From contig JAUIBA010000002.1 in NCBI GenBank assembly GCA_030427635.1, positions 237,726 through 301,725 on the forward strand: a stretch of DNA of 64,000 nt, given 5' to 3'. Below are positions 48,747-57,734 of the stretch, piece after piece; within the stretch, counting starts at the first letter, position 1; each line of letters starts with the position of its first letter. A model generated the notes under the pieces. The model had not been told where the DNA came from, did no database searches, and saw only the letters and a program-made list of their open reading frames with translations. The DNA comes from Bacteroidia bacterium (GTDB taxonomy: Bacteria; Bacteroidota; Bacteroidia; Chitinophagales; Chitinophagaceae). The position numbers and the translations under genes were made by a program.

Positions 48747-49841
48747 TTATAGTTTCTTTCGCTTGTTGTTGGTATAATCTCTGAATATCATCTCTCCCAG
48801 ACCCTTCAGTCCGGTGAAGTATGCTTTGCCCTGATTGGCTGCGGTAAACTCATCTATGAAGTCCTGCAGGTACTGGTCGCTGGCTACCATAAATGTAGTG
48901 ATATCAATTTTTGCGCGCTTGCAGGCTGCCGCCAGTGTAAGACATTTACTCACTATGCGCCTGTCCAGCCCAAAGCTGTTCATGTAGTATTGTCCGTTCT
49001 CTTTCAGGCAAGATGGTTTACCATCTGTAATCATGAATATCTGCTTGTTGGCAGCTTTGCTTTTGCGCAGTATAGACATGGCCAGTTCCAGCCCGGCTAC
49101 TGTATTGGTATGATAGGGGCCCACCTGCAGGTAGGGTAGGTCTTTAAGCTGAATGGGCCATGCATCATTGCCAAAGACAATGATGTCCAGACTGTCCTTA
49201 GGGTACTTGCGCCTTATCATTTCAGCAAGTGCCATAGCCACCATTTTGGCAGGGGTAATGCGGTCTTCGCCATAGAGTATCATACTATGGCTTATGTCTA
49301 TCATCAGCACAGTGGCTGTCTGCGTTTTATATTCCTGCTCTGTTACCAGCAGGTCATTTTCAGTAAGCCGCAGGTCGTCAGCACCATTGTTTATCTGTGC
49401 CTGCTTTATAGACTCTGTAAGTGCTATATCCTGTGGCGCATCGCCAAATTCAAATTGTCTTAGGTCGGTACCCGTATCTTCTCCACTGCGGCCTGCATAC
49501 TTGGTGCTATGATTGCCGGCTCCGCCTTTCTTTAGTTTGCCGAAGATATATTCCAGAGCACTGTCGCGTATGGCCTGTTCTGTTTTAGCGGTTATGGCCA
49601 TGCCTCCACTGCCGTCATCCTTATCGCGCAGGTAGCCACGCTCTTTCAGCTCGGCTATAAAGTCGTCTATGGTATAATCATCGTCTGTAAGTTCATACTC
49701 TTTGTCCAGTTCCCGCAGCCAGTCCAGCGCTTCCTCCACATCGCCGCTGGTATGGGTAAGCAGCTGTGTGAATATGCGGAAAAGCGTATCGAACCGCGAT
49801 GCGGCATCGGCCTGAAACTCTTTAAATCTGAATCCTGACAT
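48747..49841 (-). CDS. VWA-domain protein paired with the upstream-type AAA ATPase
   Basis: 364 aa; TVLMIDISHSMILYGEDRITPAKMVAMALAEMI (MIDAS DxSxS), IFMITDGKPS. Confidence 0.9.
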   Translation of the reverse strand: MSGFRFKEFQADAASRFDTLFRIFTQLLTHTSGDVEEALDWLRELDKEYELTDDDYTIDDFIAELKERGYLRDKDDGSGGMAITAKTEQAIRDSALEYIFGKLKKGGAGNHSTKYAGRSGEDTGTDLRQFEFGDAPQDIALTESIKQAQINNGADDLRLTENDLLVTEQEYKTQTATVLMIDISHSMILYGEDRITPAKMVAMALAEMIRRKYPKDSLDIIVFGNDAWPIQLKDLPYLQVGPYHTNTVAGLELAMSILRKSKAANKQIFMITDGKPSCLKENGQYYMNSFGLDRRIVSKCLTLAAACKRAKIDITTFMVASDQYLQDFIDEFTAANQGKAYFTGLKGLGEMIFRDYTNNKRKKL

Positions 49842-49951
49842 CTTATATTCCCCTTGCCGGTGCCTAAAGTTCTGTAACTATCTGCTAACTGGTACAAATA
49901 CGGCTATAAGGTTTATACATAGTGGCGGATACATTTGTTCTGTGGTATATG

Positions 49952-51856
49952 TCAGGGACATATTTTTTTCAGCGCGGCAATTCTCACTTTTCTCTCTTCG
50001 GGGGTCTCATTTATATGATATCCATATCTTTCTGCCGTATCCAGGTCCTTACATGGAAATAACCCCAGACTGTACTTAACAGCTGCACGATAATACCATG
50101 CTTCACCATCGGAACTGTCAAAGGATATAGCTTTATTCAGATCGCTCATCGCTTCTGATAGTTTGTTGGTAGTTGCCCGGCATATCCCACGTCTTTTATA
50201 GTAGAGATGTACATTGCTGTCATTTGCTATAGCATATGAATAGTCAGATATAGCTGCTGACATATTGTGTATGTGCTCGTTACAATAACCGCTTATATAC
50301 CAGGCGCGTGCATTGTCTGGTTCCCGGGCTGTAACTATAGAGATATCTGTAAGTGCCTTAGCAAAACGGTGCGTATTTATATAAATCATCGATCTGGCAA
50401 AGTAAGCAGGTGTATATGAGTATTGCATAAGGCAGGTATTGAAATGCATCAGTGCACTGTCCTGTTCGTTTTGTTTTGCGGCAATAACACCGAGATGATA
50501 CCACGCCTTATAATGGTTTGGAGCAAGATTCGTAGCCTGTTTAAAGTGTTGCTTTGCAGCAGTTGTGTCTCCGGTATTTATACTGATGATAGCGGCATTA
50601 TAGGCACCTTCTGCAGATTCCGGGTTTTCCTTCATGAGATGGAGGGACATGCGATAGTCAGACTTCCACATATCATTGGTTGCATATGTGATAGTGGCCA
50701 ATGCAATCGCTGCTGCGGGTAGCAGTACATAAACTATCAGACGGTGTAGCTGTTTCCTTGTATTTCTGATTACATAGTAGAGAATCGGAAAAAGAATAGC
50801 AGGTGTGGCAAAGTAAGAATAGTGATCCGCCATCATGAATGTGCTGAACTGAACGAACTGAAGTACCAGAAAAATATTGGCGCTGTAAAAAAGTATGCTC
50901 CCGGCTACGATACTCTTTTTATACCTTATCGCATAAATAAAACAACTAAATGCCAGTATGGTGATTATAGTATATGCAGTATGTTGTATCCCAACATTTT
51001 CAGGGAATGGGTAATATACCTTAAGTCCTACAGGCACAATAATGTGCCATATGCTTCTGACGTAAATCTCTGATGCGATGAAAAGAGACCGCCATCCGGT
51101 ATATTCCGGATGGGCCCAGAGAAAATTATCTGCTTTTTCCGATCGGATAGCTACTAACCCTATGCATAGCGATATGGCAAAGAATGGTAGCTTTTTAAGC
51201 CACAGTTTAGTATTGGCCGGATGATGCCCCAGCCATACATCTATTGCAATAAAGCATACCGGGAGGGTCATAGCCGCACCTTTTGATAATACAGCAGATA
51301 TCATGAGTAACAGGGTTGCCACCAGCCATTTTAAATGCCTTTCTGTACTGTAGTGGTAATAGGCAAGCAACGATAAAGTACTGAAGCAGGCACACAGCAC
51401 CGTTTTTCGTTCACTTATCCACGCTACAGCACCAGTAAGGGCAGGGTGTACAGAAAACAGGAGTGCTGTATAGAATGCTACTAAAGCATTTCCCTGAAGT
51501 TTTTTTGTAAGTTGATAAAGTAGAATACTGTTGATACAATGTAACGCAATGTTGGTAATGTGATAGTGAAATGGGTCAACTCCTCCCAATGCATAGTTGA
51601 TAGCGAAAGACAACATTGTAAGTGGGGCATAGTTGCCCACATAAAATGAGGAAAACCAATTTTGCAGGTTGTCTGTTGATAATTGTCTTATGTGAGTGTT
51701 GTTGACAACATAATCAGCATCATCCCATGACATAAGAAAAGGAGCATGCATGACATTGGCATATGAAATAAATACGGCCGAGCAAATAATAAAGCAATGC
51801 CATATTGAGGTCAAATGCACCATGCGATGCGCTGCTCCTGCAGTCTGAACGCTCAT
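49952..51856 (-). CDS. TPR-repeat polytopic membrane protein, TMTC/PMT-like
   Basis: 634 aa; FLMSWDDADYVVNNTHI, YHITNIALHCINSILLYQLTKKL, FSVHPALTGAVAWISERKTVLCACF, then C-terminal TPR units (AKQHFKQATNLAPNHYKAWYHLGVIAAKQ...). Confidence 0.85.
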   Translation of the reverse strand: MSVQTAGAAHRMVHLTSIWHCFIICSAVFISYANVMHAPFLMSWDDADYVVNNTHIRQLSTDNLQNWFSSFYVGNYAPLTMLSFAINYALGGVDPFHYHITNIALHCINSILLYQLTKKLQGNALVAFYTALLFSVHPALTGAVAWISERKTVLCACFSTLSLLAYYHYSTERHLKWLVATLLLMISAVLSKGAAMTLPVCFIAIDVWLGHHPANTKLWLKKLPFFAISLCIGLVAIRSEKADNFLWAHPEYTGWRSLFIASEIYVRSIWHIIVPVGLKVYYPFPENVGIQHTAYTIITILAFSCFIYAIRYKKSIVAGSILFYSANIFLVLQFVQFSTFMMADHYSYFATPAILFPILYYVIRNTRKQLHRLIVYVLLPAAAIALATITYATNDMWKSDYRMSLHLMKENPESAEGAYNAAIISINTGDTTAAKQHFKQATNLAPNHYKAWYHLGVIAAKQNEQDSALMHFNTCLMQYSYTPAYFARSMIYINTHRFAKALTDISIVTAREPDNARAWYISGYCNEHIHNMSAAISDYSYAIANDSNVHLYYKRRGICRATTNKLSEAMSDLNKAISFDSSDGEAWYYRAAVKYSLGLFPCKDLDTAERYGYHINETPEERKVRIAALKKICP

Positions 51857-51874
51857 GAGCTACAGATATAATGC

Positions 51875-52828
51875 TTACATATCATTGAGGGTTTTCTTAA
51901 ACTCCTCAGGGTTTTGCTCGGTAAGTGTTAGTGTATATTCTTCATTTGTTTTTGGCGTAGCACCGGTTATACCACCGAAAAACTTCCCGTTTATGATAGT
52001 AAATGCAACAAAGTGAACCGGAATGTCAGGTATATGATTCTCATTAAACTGATGATTATTTTTGGTATAAGCCATTGGCCAGATGCCTTTAAAATTATCA
52101 TACAGTGTATATCCCATTACAGTTTCATTTTTCAGTGTGGCTCCGCTGACGAATACATTCACTTTAAAATTCTGATAATTAGGGCTCGTCATAAACCTGT
52201 CGGCGTTGCAAAGTGTCAGACTATCTGATATAATACTAAGAGTGTCTTTTCCATCAGATCCCGATATCGTGAAAACATTTACCATATATCGGTCTACATT
52301 TGGCTCTACCATCATCCAGTCTACTTTCATCACTGCTGTATCAGTTGTAGTCCTGCCCATAAACATTTTCATACCAGCCGGAACACTATCAGTAGGTGGT
52401 ATGGTAGCCACAAAAACGTTATTGGGTCGTAAAAACACCTGCTTACCATTCTGGCTGGCAGACACATTTATTTCTCCACCTGACATTAAAGGTTCTCCGC
52501 CTGATATTGGTAACATTTTTGAGAATAGCATATCGCCCTTAAGCAAATATTCTGTAACAGCAATATCTACATCTCCTGTTACAATGGTACCGTCGGCCAG
52601 TATAAAGCTGTTTGGGAAAAACTGATATTTAGTGCCGCTGTTACCATAATAGATGCCACCCGTTTCGGCAGTTACTTTCAGCTGTTTGGGTTTTAATGAT
52701 AGGTCTGCAAAAATTTTGTCGTTCGTGTAAGTGATTCCTGAAGATATTGTTGATGTATTGTCATCGTTTTTTTTGCATGAGATGTATATGAGGGATGACA
52801 TGCAAATAACTGTCAGAGTCTTTTTCAT
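51875..52828 (-). CDS. Hypothetical lipoprotein
   Basis: 317 aa; SSLIYISCKKNDDN lipobox; beta-rich. Confidence 0.7.
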   Translation of the reverse strand: MKKTLTVICMSSLIYISCKKNDDNTSTISSGITYTNDKIFADLSLKPKQLKVTAETGGIYYGNSGTKYQFFPNSFILADGTIVTGDVDIAVTEYLLKGDMLFSKMLPISGGEPLMSGGEINVSASQNGKQVFLRPNNVFVATIPPTDSVPAGMKMFMGRTTTDTAVMKVDWMMVEPNVDRYMVNVFTISGSDGKDTLSIISDSLTLCNADRFMTSPNYQNFKVNVFVSGATLKNETVMGYTLYDNFKGIWPMAYTKNNHQFNENHIPDIPVHFVAFTIINGKFFGGITGATPKTNEEYTLTLTEQNPEEFKKTLNDM

Positions 52829-53109
52829 ATAGATAGTTTAGGTATGACTGACATGTAGCAATAAGTGTGCCAGACTTTCAATTGTGTTGCTGAAATATAA
52901 CCATGACCAGGTAAAAACACCTGTTTTTAAAAACACGTTTTTCTGCTCTTCATACTGGTGTGTTGGCTGGGCATCTTTGCAATATCAAAAGCTTTTGAAG
53001 ATGGAGCTGCACACCATCACAAAAACAGACCAGCGCGGAGGTGACAAAAAGCGGAGGCGGTAATCTGAAAAGCCTTAAAAAGAGTAGGAACACAAAATAA
53101 ACAATCATT

Positions 53110-53532
53110 ATGGCAGCTATTGGCATCACGGTCAGCACGGCCAAAGATCTTTTCACTATCACACTGGACAAATGGGAATGGACAGCCCTATACATCAAGG
53201 AAAACGGAGTATGGGTAGCCATGCCTTCATATCCTGACCCTACACAGCCCGACCTTCAGTTCCGCTACACACAATCCTCTCCGGGACCACTCAGTTTTAA
53301 AGCGGTAGCAGATACAAATCTTGTAGTTGTAAATCCATCCGCACCCATGCTTATGGCGGGCCTTGGTGGACAGCATACCTATCTCGCTATGCTTAACTAT
53401 ACCACATCTCCATCAGAAGTACATATGCTGGGGTTACTGGAGACTTTTGACGAGGCGGTTCCGGATGCGCAACCCAGTCCTATGTTCTTTAGTCAGGGCC
53501 GTATGACAGGTGTTTTTGGCACAAGTAACTGA
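53110..53532 (+). CDS. Hypothetical 140-aa protein
   Basis: Intact ORF MAAIGITVSTAKDLFTITLDKWEWTALYIKENGVW...; no signal peptide or recognised motif; strong hairpin downstream. Confidence 0.6.
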   Translation: MAAIGITVSTAKDLFTITLDKWEWTALYIKENGVWVAMPSYPDPTQPDLQFRYTQSSPGPLSFKAVADTNLVVVNPSAPMLMAGLGGQHTYLAMLNYTTSPSEVHMLGLLETFDEAVPDAQPSPMFFSQGRMTGVFGTSN

Positions 53533-53574
53533 TGTATCCTCACCATGATATTTCTGATATTGATAGCGTTGAAA

Positions 53575-53614
53575 CAAATGATGGCAGGGGCTTCGCTCCC
53601 TCTGCCGTCATTTG
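53575..53614 (+). terminator. Hairpin/terminator downstream of the 140-aa protein
   Basis: CAAATGATGGCAG GGGCTTCGCTCCCT CTGCCGTCATTTG. Confidence 0.7.
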
Positions 53615-53724
53615 TCTGTAAGCCATTAAGAAGAGCACTGTTGCTTCGTACAATACGCAGGCCTGTTAGGCTTAAAAAGACAGTGGTGCCAGAGCCTGCT
53701 GCCGGAGCATATGCTCCCTGTTCC

Positions 53725-53758
53725 GCAAAACAAAAACAGGGCGCATAACGTCCCTGTT
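53725..53758 (-). terminator. Intrinsic terminator of paaZ
   Basis: Minus strand AACAGGGACGTTATGCGCCCTGTT followed by TTTGTTTTGC. Confidence 0.75.
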
Positions 53759-53788
53759 CCTGTTTGTATCAGTATGTGATTATGTATG

Positions 53789-55843
53789 TTAGTCCTGATG
53801 CTTCATCCGCACCATGGTAAGGATGGTAGCAATTGCTACGGTTTCTCCTGTTTCGTCATACACATCTACCAGCCATTTTACAATGCCTTTGGCTATGTCT
53901 TCCGGTGTTTTCTTTTCCTGCGCTACCTTTTCTTTTACAGTCAGTTTTACGCCTATGGTCATTCCCGGATATACAGGCTTTGTAAAGCGGCATTCGTCTA
54001 TACCATAGTTCAGCAGTACCGGCCCTTTCTTTGCATCTACAAACAGCCCCGCTGCTTTGGAGAGTATAAAGTAACCATGTGCAACACGGCCGGTAAATAT
54101 GGTGCCCTCCAGCGATGTGGCATCCATATGCGCATAGAAGTTGTCACCGCTTACATTGGCAAAGTTGGTGATGTCTGTTTCGCTTACAGTATGTTTTGCA
54201 GTTACCAGTGTTTCGCCTATTTCCAGCTCTTCAAAATGCTTTTTGAATGGGTGTACATCTGTCTCATGTTGTTTGCCACCTTGCTGGTATACATTGGTAA
54301 TACGTGTAAGGGTAGTAGGAGAACCCTGTATGGCTGTGCGCTGCAGGTAGTGCATTACGCCACGTTTGCCACCCATTTCCTCACCGCCACCTGCGCGGCC
54401 AGGGCCACCATGTACCAGCAGTGGCATTGGTGATCCGTGTCCGGTGCTTTCTTTGGCACAGTCGGCATTCAGCACCAGTATGCGGCCATGCATGGCCGCA
54501 GTGCCCAGTACTATTTCGCGGGCTATGTCATCATCGGCTGTTACTACAGAGCATACCAGAGAGCCCATACCCATACGGGCAAGTATTATAGCATCGTCAG
54601 TAGTCTGGTAAGGTATGATGGTACTCACCGGCCCGAATGCCTCTATATTATGACAGTCGGTTTTTGTGAACGGGTCATTGTTCAGGAATATGAGTGGTGC
54701 CAGAAATGCTCCTTTCTCTTTATCAGCGCCCAGTACTTCAAAGTTGTTCAGGTCGCCTATTATTATTTCCTGCGATTGTGCCAGTTGCTGTACTTTTTCG
54801 CGTACCTCATTGCGCTGGCTGATACCTGCCAGAGGGCCCATGCGTACCTCTTTTATAGATGGGTCTCCCACTACATTGGTAGCAAGGCGCTTGCCCAGCG
54901 CTATCTGCACATCTTCCACCCTGTCTGCAGGTACTATGATGCGGCGTATAGCGGTACATTTCTGTCCTGCTTTGGTAGTTATCTCACGCACTACTTCTTT
55001 TATGAAGATGTCAAACTCCGGCATGCCAGGCTGCACATCCATACCCAGTATGCAGCTGTTCAGTGAGTCGGCCTCCATATTGAACGGTACTGCTTCAGAT
55101 AGTATGCGCGGGTGCGACTTCAGCATTCTGCCTGTAGATGCTGAGCCGGTAAAGGTTACCACATCCTGTGTCTCTATATTATCCAGTATGCCTCGGGCAG
55201 AGCCGCATATAAGCTGTAGAGCACCATCAGGCAGTATGCCCGATTTTATTATCTCGCGAAAGACTGCCTCGGTAAGGTATGATGTAAGTGTGGCTGGCTT
55301 TACTATAGCAGGTACGCCTGCCAGCAGGTTCACTGCTATTTTCTCCAGCATGCCCCATACCGGAAAGTTGAAGGCATTGATATGTATGGCTACGCCCTCA
55401 CGTGGCACCATTATGTGGTGTCCTATGAAGGTATTGTTTTTAGACAGTTTTGCAGCATCGCCATCTACATAGAACCGCTCGTCAGGAAACTGCCTGCGCA
55501 GGCTGGCGTAGGTAAACAGGTTGCCTATGCCACCCTCTATATCTACCCATGAGTCGGCACGGGTGGCACCAGTATAGGCACTGATGGTATAAAACTGCTC
55601 CTTGCGCTCCAGCAGGTATAAGGCCAGCGCTTTCAGCATAAGGCCGCGCTGTTGAAAGGTCAGCTTTCTCAGTGCAGGTCCGCCTACGCTGCGTGCATAA
55701 TGCATCATAGCGCCAAAATCCAGTCCGTCACTACCGGCAGCATAGATAGCTTCGCCGGTTACGGCATTATGTAATGTTTCTCCCTCCTTTGCCCCGGCTA
55801 CCCATTTGCCTTCGGCATAGTTCTCCAGTTTGGTCAGTGCCAT
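53789..55843 (-). CDS. paaZ: PaaZ-like bifunctional aldehyde dehydrogenase / MaoC-type enoyl-CoA hydratase
   Basis: 684 aa; N-terminal ALDH (AINAFNFPVWGMLEKIAVNLLAGVPAIVKPAT, TFTGSASTGR, KAGQKCTAIRRIIVP) and C-terminal MaoC (TDITNFANVSGDNFYAHMD...FTGRVAHGYFILSKAAGLFVD). Confidence 0.94.
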   Translation of the reverse strand: MALTKLENYAEGKWVAGAKEGETLHNAVTGEAIYAAGSDGLDFGAMMHYARSVGGPALRKLTFQQRGLMLKALALYLLERKEQFYTISAYTGATRADSWVDIEGGIGNLFTYASLRRQFPDERFYVDGDAAKLSKNNTFIGHHIMVPREGVAIHINAFNFPVWGMLEKIAVNLLAGVPAIVKPATLTSYLTEAVFREIIKSGILPDGALQLICGSARGILDNIETQDVVTFTGSASTGRMLKSHPRILSEAVPFNMEADSLNSCILGMDVQPGMPEFDIFIKEVVREITTKAGQKCTAIRRIIVPADRVEDVQIALGKRLATNVVGDPSIKEVRMGPLAGISQRNEVREKVQQLAQSQEIIIGDLNNFEVLGADKEKGAFLAPLIFLNNDPFTKTDCHNIEAFGPVSTIIPYQTTDDAIILARMGMGSLVCSVVTADDDIAREIVLGTAAMHGRILVLNADCAKESTGHGSPMPLLVHGGPGRAGGGEEMGGKRGVMHYLQRTAIQGSPTTLTRITNVYQQGGKQHETDVHPFKKHFEELEIGETLVTAKHTVSETDITNFANVSGDNFYAHMDATSLEGTIFTGRVAHGYFILSKAAGLFVDAKKGPVLLNYGIDECRFTKPVYPGMTIGVKLTVKEKVAQEKKTPEDIAKGIVKWLVDVYDETGETVAIATILTMVRMKHQD

Positions 55844-55982
55844 AATATGTTCCGTTATTTAATTGTCTTTGCAGTAAAGTTAGCAGATAATGGTATATAC
55901 CTGCTATGCAGGTATACAGAGGATATCAGAGATTAACGCTGCGAAAAAATTATTAACTCATTTACGTGCGCGGTCGTATGTC

Positions 55983-57449
55983 TCAGAACTGGAAGTAGAT
56001 GAACTGGTGCTTTTCGTATATGCCAAAGAAAAACAACAGCGCCTGTCCACCAAAATACATACTCCAGCGGAACATAACTGAGCGTTGCTCAAACGTTTGC
56101 TCAAGATTGAGTTTGCTATGTATAATATGTGCTATTTCCAGGAATATAATTGCCAGAAACCCGGGAATAAGCATGTTATACAGTCCGGGTAACTTCAGAT
56201 GTCCTATTTTATGTGTACTTATTGTTTGCAGCAGTTCGCCGGGTATTGCAGAGAATTTACCTATAATGTAAAAGGCGTCATGAATATTATTGGCTCTGAA
56301 AAACACCCAGGCCAGATCTGCCAGAATGAAAGTAAGCACCACATCTATTGTGTCGTTCAGCCATTTGATACGGGTAATACCTGCCTTTTGTGTTGCTTTC
56401 TCTCTCATGTTTTTGGTAAGCAGTGCAAAAACCAGGTAGAATCCATGTAGTGCCCCCCACATAATAAAGGTCCAGTTAGCCCCATGCCAGAAACCGCTTA
56501 CCATAAATACAAAGAACATATTGAAGTACGTTCTTGGTACAGATATACGGTTACCCCCCAGCGATATGTACAGATAGTCTCTGAACCATGTAGATAGTGA
56601 AATATGCCATCTCCGCCAGAATTCTGATATACTTCGTGAGTGATATGGTTTGTTGAAGTTGGTCATGAGCTTAAAACCCATTACCCGTGCTGCGCCCAGA
56701 GCAATGTCTGAGTATCCTGAGAAGTCACAGAATATCTGAAAAGCAAAAAATATTGTTCCAATTGCCAGTGTTGTGCCGGAGTAGTCATGCGGATGAGAAA
56801 ATATAGGGTCAGTTACCTGCGCCAGCCTGTCGGCCACTACTACTTTTTTTACCAGCCCCCACAGCATAAGGCGCAGTCCCCTCACTACATTTTCATACTT
56901 TACCTGCTGCACCTCATAAAACTGATGCAGCACATTCTGCGGCCGCTCAATGGGGCCGGCCACCAGCTGAGGATAAAACATCACATACAGAGAATATATG
57001 CCCAGATGCCGCTCTGCCTTCTGGTTTCCTCTGTAAACCTCAATGGTATAGCTCATAGCCTGGAATGTATGGAATGAAAGTCCTATAGGTAGTATGAGAT
57101 TCCACAACGGAATATTATAGTCTGCACCGGTAAGATGCAGTAGTTCATTAATGTTGTCTATGAAAAAATTATAGTATTTGAATACGGCAAGAACACCCAC
57201 GTTAGCTACAATACTCATTGTCAGAAACAGCTTTCGTCGGCTGCCACTGGCATCTTCTATCAGTATACCTGCTACATAGTCAATGATGATGGTAAGAAAC
57301 AGGATTAATATGTACACAGGTATGAAGTACATATAGAATATGCAGCTGGCAGCCAATAAGTGAAACCATCTGAACCTGTGCGGGAGCAGGAAAAAAATTA
57401 TGGTTACCAGAGGGAAAAAAACCAGAAATTCAAAAGAATTAAATAGCAT
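55983..57449 (-). CDS. MBOAT-family O-acyltransferase (AlgI/DltB-like)
   Basis: 488 aa; YPQLVAGPIERPQNVLHQF, SISEFWRRWHISLSTWFRDYLYISLGGNR, VFMVSGFWHGANWTFIMWGALHG. Confidence 0.95.
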   Translation of the reverse strand: MLFNSFEFLVFFPLVTIIFFLLPHRFRWFHLLAASCIFYMYFIPVYILILFLTIIIDYVAGILIEDASGSRRKLFLTMSIVANVGVLAVFKYYNFFIDNINELLHLTGADYNIPLWNLILPIGLSFHTFQAMSYTIEVYRGNQKAERHLGIYSLYVMFYPQLVAGPIERPQNVLHQFYEVQQVKYENVVRGLRLMLWGLVKKVVVADRLAQVTDPIFSHPHDYSGTTLAIGTIFFAFQIFCDFSGYSDIALGAARVMGFKLMTNFNKPYHSRSISEFWRRWHISLSTWFRDYLYISLGGNRISVPRTYFNMFFVFMVSGFWHGANWTFIMWGALHGFYLVFALLTKNMREKATQKAGITRIKWLNDTIDVVLTFILADLAWVFFRANNIHDAFYIIGKFSAIPGELLQTISTHKIGHLKLPGLYNMLIPGFLAIIFLEIAHIIHSKLNLEQTFEQRSVMFRWSMYFGGQALLFFFGIYEKHQFIYFQF

Positions 57450-57734
57450 ACATTGCCTTATTTACCACTGTTCTTACACTTGGGAATATAATCTGTGTTA
57501 CTATTCCCGTTCCTATTAGCAACAGATTTGGCAAATATATATGACGTAATGCAACAGGAAAAGTAACAATAGCAATATTTTATTAAATTATCCCTTGTTT
57601 GATTAGAAAGGGATTAGGAGAAAGCAACTGTTTTCTCTATTCATCATTCAGTTTTAAAGGAGCATATATATATACTGTAGGTTTTAGCTTGAAAAACGCT
57701 TAGTTTTATCAATCAATAAAATAAGTATAGCATA

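Noticed and set aside
53545-53748. 67-aa plus-strand ORF after the 140-aa protein
   Set aside because: Runs through two hairpins, including a terminator, and shows no family signature.
54437-55472. Long plus-strand ORFs (209 aa and 268 aa) inside the paaZ gene
   Set aside because: Antisense shadow frames of a clearly conserved gene; no recognisable motifs or start context.
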